Below are positions 1-11,623 of a stretch of 64,000 bases of DNA, in pieces. Location of the stretch: NCBI GenBank assembly GCA_028023455.1, contig JAQFVV010012509.1, positions 3,282,590 to 3,346,589 of the forward strand, read 5' to 3'. Position 1 is the first letter of the stretch; each line of letters starts with the position of its first letter. The translations under genes were made by a program, and so were the position numbers. This stretch comes from Epiperipatus broadwayi (Eukaryota; Onychophora; Udeonychophora; Euonychophora; Peripatidae). The notes beneath the pieces were generated by a model. That model ran no database searches. It was given only the letters and a program-made list of their open reading frames with translations, and had not been told where the DNA came from.

Positions 1-256
1 ATGTCCCTGACATCAATTAAAAGAATTAAAGAGAAATGCGACTGGGCTAAACATATTACTAAAAAATGATAATTGATGGTTGATATAAATCTTAAACAGG
101 ATCCCAAGAGATTGTAAAAAGTGCTAGAAAGAGATCACATGAGATAGATAGATGAAATGAGGAAGTTGTGGTATGATAAGGAGAAAAAAGGTCAATTAAA
201 AATTTGGAGACCATTCTAGAGAATTGATAATAGTTAAAAATAATGATGATGATTAA
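1..256 (+). mobile_element. Decayed 3' end of an RTE-type LINE
   Basis: The stretch aligns by eye with the last 260 bases of the RTE element ending near 57,994: the same order of short blocks (for example AAGAGATTGTAAAAAGTGC and AGAAAGAGATCACATGAGAT) followed by a terminal ATGATGATGATT run. Many indels and stops show it is an old, 5'-truncated copy. The (TGA)n tail directly after the coding end is typical of the RTE clade. It lies inside intron 1 of the PP1 gene and is cut by the window edge. Confidence 0.7.
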
Positions 257-1847
257 TATTTCATTATGTAGTTAGCACAAATTCAATTTATTATTTTTTT
301 GCATTTTTTAAAAATTCTCCTAAAATTGGAATGGTGATACTTGTAGATAATAACTGATGATGATTTTACAACTTCACTGCGTAAGTGTTCGTTAGATTGC
401 ACTTCAGAAATAAATAAAAAATTATAATTATTTTCTCATACCATCTATTTAATTAAGAAACTGAGTAAATTGTTTTTGATACAAGAAAAATGTGGGTATT
501 GAATTCACTTAAGAAGTAAATAACAATATCATATTGTTATTTGCATACTGCATCAGAAAAGTTAACATTTTAATAGAAATTTTTTTAATTACATAATGGA
601 AGACAATTTTACAAATCATTTAAAATAATTTATCAAACTAATGACGTTCTAAATTATATATAGGAATTAATCTAAAGGCAAAATAATATGTAAATTAAAT
701 CCATAAATGATTTTGTAAATTAAAAAAAGAAAAAGATATCTAACAATTATCAAAATACCAGTTATAATTTATTTATAGTAATTTAATAGATTTTTAAAAA
801 TATTAATTCAAAATGTGAATTTAGTTCTTTATTTTTTCCCTAAATATATAAACAAAATTTCATTAAATTCAAATGAATGGAAGCATTTCAGGGTTAACTT
901 TCCATCCAGAAAGTTTTATGTTGAAATTTTAAAAGAAGCTATCTCATGATTTTCTACAAATAATGGACACTACATAATATTAAATCAAGAGAAGAAAAAT
1001 TATTTTTCTGAGTTGGCACATATTTACTCTGAGTGGAAACAATAAATTCATTTATTCATATTCTTAGTGCATTATTAGTACTAAATTGATAAAATACAAC
1101 TAGGAAAAAACAATAAAACCTCAGTTAATATATAGGCTGTAAATGATTATAAATTCTTTAATTTGACAAAAACTATCAAATTCACAATTATGCCATGAAT
1201 TGATATCTCTGAAGGCCTTTACTAATTTGGGAAGTATTTATTACAGATCGCAGAATATCAATTCTGTAGCCATACAGTATACTACAAAAAAATAATTGAT
1301 TGGTTTCTTACTCAGTTTATAGAAGTTTGAAGATCAGAAGTCCCAAACTAACCAGGGCATAAAATATAGGTATGATAAACAATACAAGGCTCTCAGACCA
1401 TATTTGAAAACTGCAGTATGTTTTGCAATATGTATGCTTTCAAGTTTCAGATATAAATTTTTTAAAAACTGTTTTACACACAAAATCATTAGTTGGAATC
1501 AAATTAAATTAGAAAATAATGGTGAAAATATAACTTTATTCACCAAATAATTATTACTACTAATAATTAAATTAACTTTATTTTTTTCTTGCATTTTCTC
1601 TGCATCTTCTTTATCTTACTACCTTCAGCCATTTAGATTAGTTGGCACAGATATCTCTAAACTAATACATAGGAATTCTGAGTTGTACAATCATACTTTC
1701 ATCCTTTAATTACAAATAGCAATTTTGACTCCAATCTTTTATCTTTGTTTTTTTATTGTCTATCTACTTTTCTTTTCTTTTGGAGATTAGAATGCCTCCT
1801 ATTTAAAAATATACATAACAGAAAGTCAATGCAAAAAAATATATATA
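257..1847. other. Intronic non-coding DNA
   Basis: A+T-rich sequence without an open frame of coding character, recognisable repeat or RNA gene. It belongs to PP1 intron 1 if exon 2 lies to the left of the window. Confidence 0.6.
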
Positions 1848-1980
1848 TTTTCACTTTTTTTCCCCCCATATGTCATAGCATCGACCCGGATGCAAACCCA
1901 CAACCGTCTGCAATCAACTACTTGCTTGCAAGGCAGCTGCGATGACCTCTCGGCTAACAACACTTGACGTTTTCACTTTT
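1848..1980 (-). mobile_element. tRNA-derived SINE, copy 1, with 11-bp target duplication
   Basis: The element lies between two copies of TTTTCACTTTT (1,848-1,858 and 1,970-1,980), a clean target-site duplication. Read on the minus strand it starts near CGTCAAGTGTTGTTAGCC, has an A-box-like TAGCCGAGAGG and a B-box-like GGGTTTGCATCC, and ends CGATGCTATGACATATGG plus an A/G-rich tail. The same 110-base unit occurs near 16,700, 51,740 and 60,330. A Pol III promoter, an A-rich tail and a variable-length target duplication together define a SINE mobilised by a LINE. Confidence 0.85.
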
Positions 1981-2285
1981 AATATGTGAAAAAACATTCT
2001 TTGAAAAGCCATAAAACAGGTTTTTAGCACTTTGCCATTTTAATTTCATCTTCAGATATATAGCATCTTTCCACATAAAATTGAATTCTTTTTCCACCAA
2101 AATAATTGTTTTAAATAAACCAACATGATGATATTGAATATATTTTTTATTAAAAAAAAATTGTTATTTATAATTCCAAAATTTTGAGACATTGCAAAAC
2201 AGCCAATGTTTCTTTTTCTAAATATAAAATATTTAAATTCAGGTTCTACAAATGTCATACTTAAAAGATACCATCAATTTATTTT

Positions 2286-2453
2286 TAAATTAGCAAAACA
2301 TTTTTAACATCTGACAACTTTTTAGATGCAGCTGACGCACTTTCGATGTGGTTCACCAGAATCATAGCTCTCACAGAAAGCGTGCTCAACTGTATCTAAA
2401 AAATAATAAAAACCTTTTCAGTTGTCGGACGTTAAAAATATTTTGCTAATTTA
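2286..2453. mobile_element. Short foldback (MITE-like) element
   Basis: The ends are inverted repeats of about 40 bases: left AAATTAGCAAAACATTTTTA, right its near-complement ending TTTTGCTAATTT. The inner part (2,325-2,400) is also roughly self-complementary, so the whole 168-bp unit folds back. It has no coding capacity. The central part is richer in G+C and superficially resembles an exon after a pyrimidine tract, but the symmetry explains it better as a transposable element. Confidence 0.6.
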
Positions 2454-4139
2454 TTACAAATACAAATGAAATGGAAAAATGGATATTTTATTGTTATTAT
2501 ATCTAAAAAGGTTTGTTAAAATTTTGATGTTTAAATCAGAGATTCTAACAAATATTTATTTTATAATTTTAAATGCTGAAATTATAATATTCATTCTGGT
2601 TGAATTTGCATGTTAGGTTCTCTGAAGGAAAATGGAACAACTAGGAAATAGAATACCGGTACCAAAAGATAAGAGTATGCTGCACCATAAAATTTAATTA
2701 ACTCTTTATGTCATAATTTGAACACCTTTATTAACATTATACAAAGTTTTATTAAAATAATTTGGCTCAAATATAAAATATTCTACACTAATGGCATATA
2801 TCCCAAAGTGACCAAACCTAAAAAGAAATTTTAAATAATTTAAATTTTTGTATGATTTCAATGTTATTACTCTATTAATTTATTTTTATTTTTTTAAATT
2901 TATTTTTATTATTAATTTATTTTTTTAAAAAATGTACTCCTGTTTTGAAAAGTATATTTCAGCAAACTTTATGGCCACATCAGCAGACTAACGAGTCACA
3001 ATTTCCTATCACTAGTCTTACTATTCTAAGGTAGTTAAAAACCAATTTCTAGCTTTTTGTAATAATCTGAAAACACATGGATTCAAATCCACAATTATAA
3101 ACCATGTTGAACAGTCTTAATTTTCTAAACCCCTTCTATAATTGTGATGAAGGATATAGTAAATCAAATCCATTACCTATGATTATTTTGAAATCAGGAA
3201 ATTATACTCAATTATCTCAGATTTTTTTCATTTTCAAAAACTAAAGCTAATATGAAATTACTGGCCAAAGGCTAAAGTACTGGTAAACTCAATATTTCAT
3301 GGATTTTTAATATTGAATGATATCCTCTTTAAAAATATTTTTTAATCTTTCATAATTTTGCAAGATGAACTCATTAATTTTATTCTTATTCATATTACAT
3401 TCTATCTCTTAATCTAAGTGTGAGAGTGTAAAGATTGCTTTCCTTTCGCCATTCTTTTTTCAATCATCAATTTATTTACTATTCCTCTCTTTGAACTTTA
3501 CTACATTGTTACAAACAAAAAAGTTTTTTTTCTTTCCAAAAATCATACAAACATATTACTGATTATGCTGCGCACAAGATAAAATTTCATTTTTATTTCA
3601 TTAATATAGGCCAAACAAATACTAAGTTTGTATTCTAACAAAATAGGTGCATGAATAAACAATAAAATTAGGATAACAGATATCTGAATCAAATACAATC
3701 TATAAAAAATATTTGACGCTGGTGTGAATAAAATTGAAGCTTAAAGCATTAAAAATTTTATTTTTTAATAATCCTTGACTATTGCAAAAGAAGTCAATTC
3801 TAAGTTCCACTTTTAGTCTAATATGTACAATTAGTAGAAAAATTATATGTACTAAAAAAAATTTCAAGAGCCAAATTTTTTTGTTAGTTTTATACAAGAC
3901 TATAGGCAGTATTCTATTTACATAAACTCAATTAACTTAAACAATTTCACACATTCATATAGTGCAATCAGAAAATCTTTACAGCAGTTCTCACTTCTTG
4001 TTTGTTTCATGTTATGTGAACATCTCTTGTGATATGCTGCAGAGTATATTAGATTGATTCCATTCCAAAACTTTTTTACTGGAATTATAATATGGATTAA
4101 AATGAAAAGTAAAAGAATAAAAGCAAATGCTACACAAAC
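2454..4139. other. Intronic non-coding DNA
   Basis: A+T-rich sequence with no recognisable gene or repeat. Long poly-T/A runs and small open frames of biased composition only. Confidence 0.55.
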
Positions 4140-4800
4140 TATTTGAATTTAGCAGATGACATTTTCACAAATAATGCTTCAGAGCTTCAGGATATATTAG
4201 AAGAGCTATCACACGAAAGCAATAAAGGCCTAAATGATAAATACTAAAAAGAATAAAATATTCAATAGCTTTTAAAAAAGAAAAAAAACTGATATTGACA
4301 GTAATGAATTAACTATAAATACCTTGGTCAGATTACTAATACTAATGGAAACGTAATGGATGAAATTAATCATAAAATTAATCTTAAATAAAGTGCTTTT
4401 AATAAAAATAATTTAATAATAAAAGAATATACCCATGTGCATGAAAAGACAGGTTTTTAATAAATGTGTTTTACCAGTGCATACTACTTAGGAATACAAG
4501 ATTTAGTAGAACAGAAGACAATACTAACTATAAAAAGATGCATATTAGAATTAACAAAAAAAAAAAAATCAAAAGAGAGATATTTGGGTGAGAGAATAAA
4601 CACATATCACTGACGTCATGCTGTACAAGAAATTAAAGACAACTGAAGATATGATTTAGAAAGACATCATGTATATGGTAAATGGATGTTAGTAGTTTTG
4701 TTGAAGTGATGGAAGGAAGCTATGGTTTAGAGAAAATGGTTAATACTCAAAAGAAACCATATTGCAGTGGATTAACAACAGTAGAAAATAATGATGAGAT
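4140..4800 (+). pseudogene. RTE-type LINE fragment, C-terminal half, decayed
   Basis: Collinear with 57,210-57,960 of the better-preserved RTE. It has the block around the FADD motif of the reverse transcriptase (here GCAGATGACATTTTCACAAA), then TACCTTGGTCAGATTACTAA, TGTGTTTTACCAGT, and the end ATTGCAGTGGATTAACAA just before an ATGATGAGATGG remnant of the tail. Frameshifts and stops are frequent, so it is inactive. It inserted into PP1 intron 1 on the strand opposite to the gene. Confidence 0.75.
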
Positions 4801-4984
4801 GGTTATCTGAATTAGCAATTTGAAATAAACGTGCTATGCACAATTAGACTCATAAAAATTTTCAACGTTTATCTGATCTGAATTTAAACCCAAATCATAG
4901 ACATGAAGCCAGATGCACTACAAGATTCTTCATTTTGGAATAATCTCCATTAAAATAAATTTGTTACATTTTTTTATATCATAC

Positions 4985-5830
4985 ATTTTTTTCATACCAT
5001 TTTACAATAGTTTCGATATGCACTTCTAAATGATTAATTTTAAAATACTTTCATTTTCTCTCTTTCTTCATATGTTGCCTTGTATCAATCAAAAATTTAT
5101 TGAATTGTTATTCTTTTCTTTGGGTATCTATGTAGTTCTTAACAGTTATCAAATGCGAGTCATCAAAAAATTCTGTTAAAATCATTTACTAGTTAAATTC
5201 ACTAGTGTTTTAAATGAGTAGGGATATCAACTATTGTCTTAATAGCTTTTATCTTTCTAGCATTGTATTAACATCAATGTTGCATTTCATTAATCTATAT
5301 TTATTTCCTTTGATGAATGTATTAAGCTCAGCATAATCTTACATATTTTCTGTTAGTCAAAATCTATCTTCCTTTATTATACCTTCTTCATTTGAATGCT
5401 TTCATATTCATTTACACTTATGGATTTTTGTCAATAAATGAATTCATAATATTTTTTTTTTCAATAAATTCCTCTCTCATTTCTCCTTCTATAAATAAAT
5501 TTGCAATACTTTTGATCTTCCAATTATTTTCCCATTCTAGCATTAAAATCTACCACGACAATTTTAAAATATTTGATCTGAACTAAAAGTATTCTGCACG
5601 TTATACAAAAATTATCTAATTCTTCATTACCATAAGTTCTTTTAAGTTAAAAAGTAATTTTGCCATTCTGACTGATAGGCCATTAATCTCACTAATGTTC
5701 GTTCATCTTTTATTTATAGTAAATCTCATTCTAGTTGTGCTTCCAATATATGTGGCAGTTTTATAATAAAAGTATATAACCATTTTTTGTATCATCTCTT
5801 CAATATTTCTCCAATGTTACAAATTATCAA
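4985..5830 (-). pseudogene. RTE-type LINE fragment, endonuclease region, decayed
   Basis: The complement is collinear with about 55,265-56,200 of the RTE element, covering the second half of the endonuclease domain and the linker before the reverse transcriptase. Matching blocks include CACATATATTGGAA, TTTACTATAAATAAAAG, ATTATGAATTCATTT and TTTTGACTAACA. It lies 185 bases from the plus-strand fragment at 4,140-4,800. The order is wrong for a twin-priming 5' inversion, so two separate insertions are more likely. It is inactive. Confidence 0.7.
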
Positions 5831-7142
5831 CGATCCATTTTTATGAGGCAATTCTATTTCATGCAATTATCCTTCATTCTAAGAAATTTATTGTTGCAAG
5901 TAACCAAATAAAAGATCATGATTGTGTGGACCAATAACTCAACAAGTTTTGTCCTCTTTGTTATTAGTCATCAAGTACTATTTTGGGTAACAACTTAGTT
6001 TCAGGATATATGGACGAAAATTTACTATTGTTTGTTATGATTAGAAATATAAAAAGAGAATGAGCATTCCCATTTACATATACTAAAGACTATCGATATC
6101 TCAAGAGCAATCAGGCATCTAAGAAAAATGTTTTATGACCTTAAAATTATAGAGAACTCATTATATTAAATGATGAATGTTGGCGAATGACCCATAATCA
6201 CATGATGGCAACTGCAATGACAAAAATATAGACATTAGGAATTTAATCTGCTCAGGTTTTTTTATTCCAAAGAAGATAAAAATGAGTTGATAAATCACAG
6301 AAACTTCTTAGGACAAACAAATGATAAATCTGGATAGTAATATCTTCTTTCACTATTCCTATATGAGGGCTAAAAAGCCTTTGCTTTGCAGATGATTATT
6401 TTATCTCCAAAAAGATGAAAGATCAAATCTCAAACATGATGCACATATTTTATTAACTGAATACATTGCTTTTTAAAGATTTTACAATGAGAAAAATTGA
6501 TAAAAGTTACTATTTTATAATATACTGTACATACAAAAAACATTCTTGAAACCTATGTATTAAAATTATGTTATCAATAAAGACCTACAAATAAATTTGT
6601 ACACTAGTTATTTCGTTGTTTTTTTTTCAATACGGACACTAAATTAAGTTTAATAAATACCTGGATAGACAGTTTTCTTTAAATGAGTTAGTATATTTAT
6701 ATACATTTTTTTATATATAAATAATGAGAACATAATTAGGCACACCAGCATTTAAACTATAAGTAAAAATTCTCACGATCATATTTTAATATTTTTTTAG
6801 CGGTGTAATAATAGCTACACTAACATCGATAGATCGTATTTTAAAATTTATCAACTTATTACATCGTTATTTTGATAATACTTAATTAAACCATCAGGAT
6901 CAAAATAATTTCAAATATCTAGCTAAAAATGGAAAACATAAACCTTTAAAAAAATCTCAGCTATATATGTTAAATGAATTTTAAAAAACACAACCTGCGT
7001 ATTTAAATAAGACATACCATAATTAATGCAATATTTTCTAAAAAGTCTTACATCAGAAAAATAATAAAAATCAATGTCAATTTCAAGCGATAAGTTATCA
7101 CAAGCAGGAATATAAACAAAGTACAACAAGCAGAATAGACTA
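5831..7142. other. Proximal part of PP1 intron 1, no feature seen
   Basis: A+T-rich sequence leading up to the splice donor of PP1 exon 1. No exon, repeat or RNA gene could be identified. Confidence 0.55.
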
Positions 7143-7148
7143 CTTTAC

Positions 7149-7203
7149 CTTCTAAAAGCCGAGATATAATATTATCAATATTTAATTTATCCGTGTCAGC
7201 CAT
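7149..7203 (-). CDS. Protein phosphatase 1 catalytic subunit, first coding exon (partial gene)
   Basis: Reading down from the ATG at 7,203 the exon encodes MADTDKLNIDNIISRLLE and the first base of the next codon, followed by GTAAAG (7,148-7,143), a good splice donor. This is the conserved N-terminus of the PP1 catalytic subunit family (PPP1CA/B/C type), and the phase-1 junction straight after LLE is where vertebrate PP1 genes also have intron 1. PP1 is a metal-dependent serine/threonine phosphatase of nucleus and cytoplasm that acts with many regulatory subunits. The catalytic core is encoded by later exons, which are not in the window, so intron 1 exceeds 7 kb. Which PP1 isoform it is cannot be told from 18 residues; the sequence is closest to alpha/gamma-like N-termini. 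Confidence 0.85.
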
Positions 7204-7345
7204 GAGATTATATATCAAAATTTACGTTTATGCTATTCGATCTTCGATTCAATCCTGTGTTAATGAAGATGCCAATAGATATTATCCTTTATAAAATGAT
7301 ACACCCTTTCCCCCGTTCAAAGATGGCGGCCGACGATAAAGCGTA
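7204..7345. promoter_or_regulatory. Probable PP1 5' UTR and core promoter with a YY1-like site
   Basis: This 140-bp stretch is the most G+C-rich and CpG-containing part of the neighbourhood. It carries AAGATGGCGGC at 7,320-7,330, the known YY1 recognition core (GCCGCCATCTT on the gene strand), a site typically found close to transcription starts. Its position about 120 bases before the PP1 start codon fits a TATA-less housekeeping promoter. The motif is visible; promoter activity and the start site are inferred. Confidence 0.5.
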
Positions 7346-8496
7346 GTAATATGAAATATGTGAACGTACTACTTTTTCTAAAGTAGTACTGAAAAGAAGG
7401 AATTAATGAAGTGATGAAAAAATAATTAAAAAAGTTTTTTCTTTACAAAATATATTTTTGAAATATTAATATATATGTTACAATACATTTTTTAATACTA
7501 CTTCAGACGATCGTTGAAGAATAAAATCAGTCCTTCTTGCGTTCGCAAATATCGGAATTAACGCAAGGAATATTGGGATAAAGTATCCTGCTACTTTTTA
7601 CTCTCCAAATGTTTTAAAAAGAGTGAAAAGCGGTATATGAATAAATTCTGCAGCTATTGTGTAATATTTAAAGATCAAAAGAATTTCCGACTAAAGTTCA
7701 AATAAATTTATTTTCCTAAATGATTTCAGTTTTTACTATTGAAAAATAAAATAGTGTTTGCTTTGGCTGCTTTTGTTAATTATTATTATTATAAACTAAA
7801 GCAATATCCGTGTTTTGATGATCACGGTCATCCCCAATGCAAATGCAATGCATTGTAATGTAGCTGTCCCTTGTCCGAAATCACTGGAAAAGTCTTAAAT
7901 ATTATTAGAGCGTTGGATTGCACATGTAAAGCGAATGAACAATGCAAGACTTTCCGGAAAGGGTATTTTATGGTGAACTTAAATGATTTTCGTGAAAGAT
8001 GTAGACCTTGTTTACGCTCTATTGATTATCTCAGTCATTTTGAAAAGATGCAATGTTGATTGTTTCCAGTGAGAGGATCGAATACATTCTACAATAAGAG
8101 TTGGTGTTGGAATATTTCAGAAAGGAAGTTGCTACTGATGAAATTCAAAGAAGTTATATCACAAAATATCAACAAACTGAAAAATGGACCAGTATGTTAT
8201 TTGTGACTCATGGATTGGTTTATATAGTCGTCGCAAACCTTATTTTTGGAGCAGTTTCTCTTTTTTCCTTAGAGATAAAAGATCATATTCGTTTTTAAGT
8301 AACTGATGTATGTATACTTTAATGTAGTAATAGCGAATCTTTTATATGTGCGTGCCAATAATTTACAAATAAATGCCTGAGCGAAAAATTAATAAAATTG
8401 CCGTATTCTAACGTAACATAAGGGTAAACAGTTAATGCGTTCGTGCGTACATATTTACTAAGATAGGTTCTATTTGTGTGCATATATTGAACCGGC
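7346..8496. other. Region beyond the PP1 promoter; two short open frames of unknown nature
   Basis: Two plus-strand frames stand out: 7,871-8,059 (62 codons with several cysteines, including CTC and RPC) and 8,101-8,298 (65 codons with one hydrophobic segment, MLFVTHGLVYIVVANLIFG). They are in different frames, 40 bases apart, and match no family I recognise. They could be exons of an unknown gene transcribed divergently from the PP1 promoter, a decayed transposon, or chance. No convincing splice pair links them. Confidence 0.25.
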
Positions 8497-9253
8497 ATTT
8501 ATATATGCTTCACGTATATAATTTGAAAATTATATAGGAGTTTTTAAATTAAAGGTTTTCAACATTTTTACTATGCAAGAGTTTTATATATATAAGTATG
8601 TGCACAGATAAACGTAAACGGTATTATTAATTTTACGCTTATTTTAAAATTAAGTTAAAGTAAAATCTTTCATTAATTGTAAAGATATTTATAATTAGGT
8701 GGGTGGAAGTAACATTATTGTATAAAATATAATTAAATTCTCAAAAGATCAGCTAATTAAGGAGATAAATATCTTATGTGATTTAGTCAAAACATTGTCA
8801 TTTTCGTATAAGCCCTTTTCAAAGTTACAATTTCATAAATGCTGTAATTGGACAAATAAACCACGGAAGTTTGGGATTATCTACAACTAATAGTGGAGAT
8901 GACCCACAATGGAAACTGATAATTCAGTGAACTATAAATAGGGTCTCTCTGAAGATCGTTTATTATGTTTTAATTGTTTTATGCTGATTCCGCTTTGATT
9001 AATTATTATACTCTGATTGTGCTTATTATTATGCTTTGCGTTAAAATTTTATGGAAGAGTCGAAAAGCCATCATCTGCTCCATTGTGGCTAAACTAGTCA
9101 GGCGCAAGCCATAAGTTCTCTGGGAGTTGCTGAGAAGCTGTCAAATCATGTAGAACCACCTCAAGAAGTGTTGTGTCCAGTTTATATGTGAACTATATGC
9201 TGCCTAACTACAAAAGTATTGTTTTGGGGATAAATCAGCTATCAATTAATGAG
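8497..9253 (+). repeat. Direct repeat A (about 757 bp), pre-insertion reference copy
   Basis: This block recurs, about 80% alike by eye, as 9,891-9,995 joined to 13,049-13,501 and 13,944-14,191. Shared blocks include GGTCTCTCTGAAGAT, TAATTGGACAAATAA and ACATGTAGAACCA. Copy A is uninterrupted and so gives the empty-site sequence for two later insertions in copy B. The A and B copies flank 640 bp, so they could be LTRs of a small non-autonomous element or a tandem duplication. No primer-binding site or polypurine tract is evident. Confidence 0.75.
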
Positions 9254-9890
9254 TGAAAGTAAATGTAATTTAATGAAAACAAAAAATGGCGTAGTTATAA
9301 AAGATAGTAGAGAGGAGGTAAAAATAGAAATTGTAAGTGTAGATAACCAGAAAGATGTAGAAACAGGATATAAAATGTAATAAATTTTAATGGAACACTA
9401 GCCAACCTGGTAGGAAATATTCAAAGATTGTGTGATGAGCAGACTAGAAAACTTTGTTAAGACTTTCCCACGTCATTGCTTATGTCAGTAGTAAAATATA
9501 TGAAATAGATAGAAAGTAGTTTCATAATGTCTCAGATGCAGACAGTAAATTATAAGTCTAGTTTTACTCAGCCATATAAAGAGGACATGATTTATCATGA
9601 AATTATCAATGCCTTCTTTAAAAGACCTTATACAATCATAGTATTTAAATGTCTGGACATATTAATAAGAGGCTACCAGGTTAGAGTAGCAAAACGGAGA
9701 CAAGCCAAAAAGTCAACTAGGTGTCATGTTCAAACTATTAAGATCAAGAGAAGCATGGTTGAGAATTTTCATGTTTTATAGGTAATGATTTTTTATATAC
9801 AACTAATTTTTGTGTGTGTATTTTTTTATTAACCAAATAATGTCTTTTTTATTGTTTCTTTTTTGGCAGATAGTACTGATGTGAAGTGAT
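9254..9890 (+). other. Segment between the direct repeats, with one short ORF and an intron-like sequence
   Basis: An 84-codon frame (9,527-9,781) encodes a basic, lysine/arginine-rich sequence (RVAKRRQAKKSTRC) of no recognised family. Straight after its TAG lies GTAATG, then 88 bases ending in the strong acceptor TTTCTTTTTTGGCAG (9,782-9,869). That looks like a real small intron in a 3' UTR or non-coding transcript. Whether this belongs to a host gene or to the element bounded by the direct repeats cannot be decided here. Confidence 0.3.
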
Positions 9891-9995
9891 ATTTATGTAT
9901 GCTTCCTTTATATAACTTGAAAAATATATAGGAATTTTTTAAATTAAAGATTTTCAACATTTTTACTAAGCAAAAGTTATATATAAGCATGTGCA
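9891..9995 (+). repeat. Direct repeat B, first part (5' of the 3-kb insertion)
   Basis: Matches copy A from 8,497 onward (TATGCTTC, then AATATATAGGAATTTTT versus AATTATATAGGAGTTTTT) and stops abruptly after CATGTGCA. The sequence resumes at 13,049 with ATGTGCACAGG, equivalent to ATGTGCACAGA in copy A. Confidence 0.8.
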
Positions 9996-10211
9996 ATGAA
10001 AATCGATTTTAAATCAATTTTCGATTTTGGTAAATTGGACATACTTATTTAAAGTCCTAAAGCAATTGTTACCAGATCATAGATATTTAGTTCAATCTAA
10101 AACAGTAGAATCTCAATTAAAAACTATATAAAATACTCAGAAATTTTTATTCCAGAAAAAAAATACCATAGGGATCACCATTAGCTGCTCTTCTATTTGC
10201 AGTATAATACA

Positions 10212-10415
10212 GAGGCAAAACTCTCCATACAGTAGCGCCACTCAGTGCAAGTCAGAGCAATCAATGGATGCTAGAAGGTTTTTACAAAAAATCCCTATCA
10301 TCTACTCATCCAATATCCACAGACTAGTTTCTAGCTTGTGGCTTTTATCAGCGAATAGTCTTGGATCTGAGACCATTGGATCTAGATCTTAGGATCTAAT
10401 GCAACTCTCCAGTAG
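10212..10415 (-). mobile_element. Hammerhead-bearing repeat, family 1, inverted copy
   Basis: The complement runs from AGATCCTAAGATCTAGATCC through the ribozyme-like core and ends ACTGTATGGAGAGTTTTGCC, matching the unit at 43,096-43,425. The hammerhead core reads CTGATAA (10,351-10,345) with GAAA intact and ACTAGTC following; the G8-to-A change should abolish cleavage. Distal stem I (ATCCAA with TTGGAT) is conserved. This copy faces the plus-strand copy at 10,697-11,010. Confidence 0.7.
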
Positions 10416-10429
10416 CCTTTTTTTAGCTA

Positions 10430-10575
10430 AGTATAAAGCTTTGAGTTCAAATTGAAAACACAATATGTTTTCAATTCAAGCTCAATTACTTGTATAGCAT
10501 GATTGATTATTTTGGCTTGCCCTGGGTGGCACTACTGCAGGGCGACTTTTACCTATGTGTTATCAGTTACGATAT
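10430..10575 (+). repeat. Partial family-1 repeat fragment between inverted copies
   Basis: Contains an internal small palindrome (AATTGAAAACACAATATGTT) and a 3' piece ATTGATTATTTTGGCTTGCC leading to ACTTTTACCTATGTGTTATC, matching the end of the family-1 unit but lacking the ribozyme. Confidence 0.55.
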
Positions 10576-10696
10576 TTAATGGATTAATACCAATCCTGCT
10601 TAATAGAGTTATGGTACCTGTGGTTATTAAAGAACCAAAGATACCAAAATGTATAGATGCTGAACTGAGTTCAAATCTCTATGACTATACAAGAAA

Positions 10697-11010
10697 ATGA
10701 GCTTGAATTGAAAATATTGTGTTTTCAATTTGGACTTCATTTATAGTTATCTAAAAAGATAAAAGATGGCCACTGGCTGTTTGCATTAGATACTAAGATC
10801 TAGATACAGTTTGCTTAGATCCAAGGCTTTTTACTGATTAAAGTCACAAGCTAGTAACTAGTCTGGGATGAATAGGTACTAGATAAGGATTTAATGTGCA
10901 AAACTTTTAGCATCTATTGATTACTTTGGCTTGTATTGTGTGTTCTACTGTATGAAGAGTTTTGCCTCTTGTGTTATCAGTTTGTGCAAACATAAAGAAT
11001 GGTGATTGAT
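10697..11010 (+). mobile_element. Hammerhead-bearing repeat, family 1, direct copy
   Basis: Matches 43,096-43,425 from ATGAGCTTGAATTGAAAATA to the end near GCAAACATAAAGAATGGTGA. The ribozyme region reads CTGATTA (10,834-10,840) and GTAA instead of GAAA, so the catalytic core is lost. The palindromic ACTAGT block is retained. Confidence 0.7.
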
Positions 11011-11623
11011 TTACATAGATCAAATGATCAAAGATATAGTATCAGGTCATCTTTTGTATTGAGGTGTGAAGATAGTAGCTATAGCTTTTATTAATGACAT
11101 AATAATAATTTTTCAGAATATTTATAAATATTCAAGTTGTTATGAATATCCTGAATAATTTCCAAAGAAAGACAAGACACTCTATACAATCATTAAAATC
11201 TGTAGCTTGGTAACTAGTTACAGGTAGAAAGATATCATCTAAATACCAGGCAACTCCAACATTGTTTTAGGAATATATCAAAAACAAGTATGAATCAATA
11301 TTTAAATAAGTTGTTAATTGATAAAATCAATAAAAAATTAAATCTTTCTCATTAGTTAAGCTCTATGAAATTATTTAAACAAGAATTTTTAATGCCATTT
11401 CTATGTAAGTCCTTGGATGTCATGCACCATGGATGAGTGTTTTTAATATAACATAGAGAAAAACTGTAGTTTAATAAATGATTAATGATATACGTAGTTG
11501 GGTTTATCAAAAATGTACAAAGTCGAGGTTGAAAGTGGAGCAAGTTTGGCAGTTGTAAATAAAAATGTATCAATTCACCATAGATAAATACTCTTACTGT
11601 AATAAAGATATATATGAGAGCTG

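Noticed and set aside
2330-2400. Apparent minus-strand exon (acceptor TTATTTTTTAG followed by a G+C-richer stretch readable as CESYDSGEPHRKC)
   Set aside because: The stretch is the centre of a symmetrical foldback element (2,286-2,453), which explains both the composition and the pyrimidine tract.
4140-5830. Twin-priming (5' inversion) origin for the two adjacent opposite RTE fragments
   Set aside because: The inverted 5' fragment lies downstream of the 3' fragment, the reverse of what twin priming produces.
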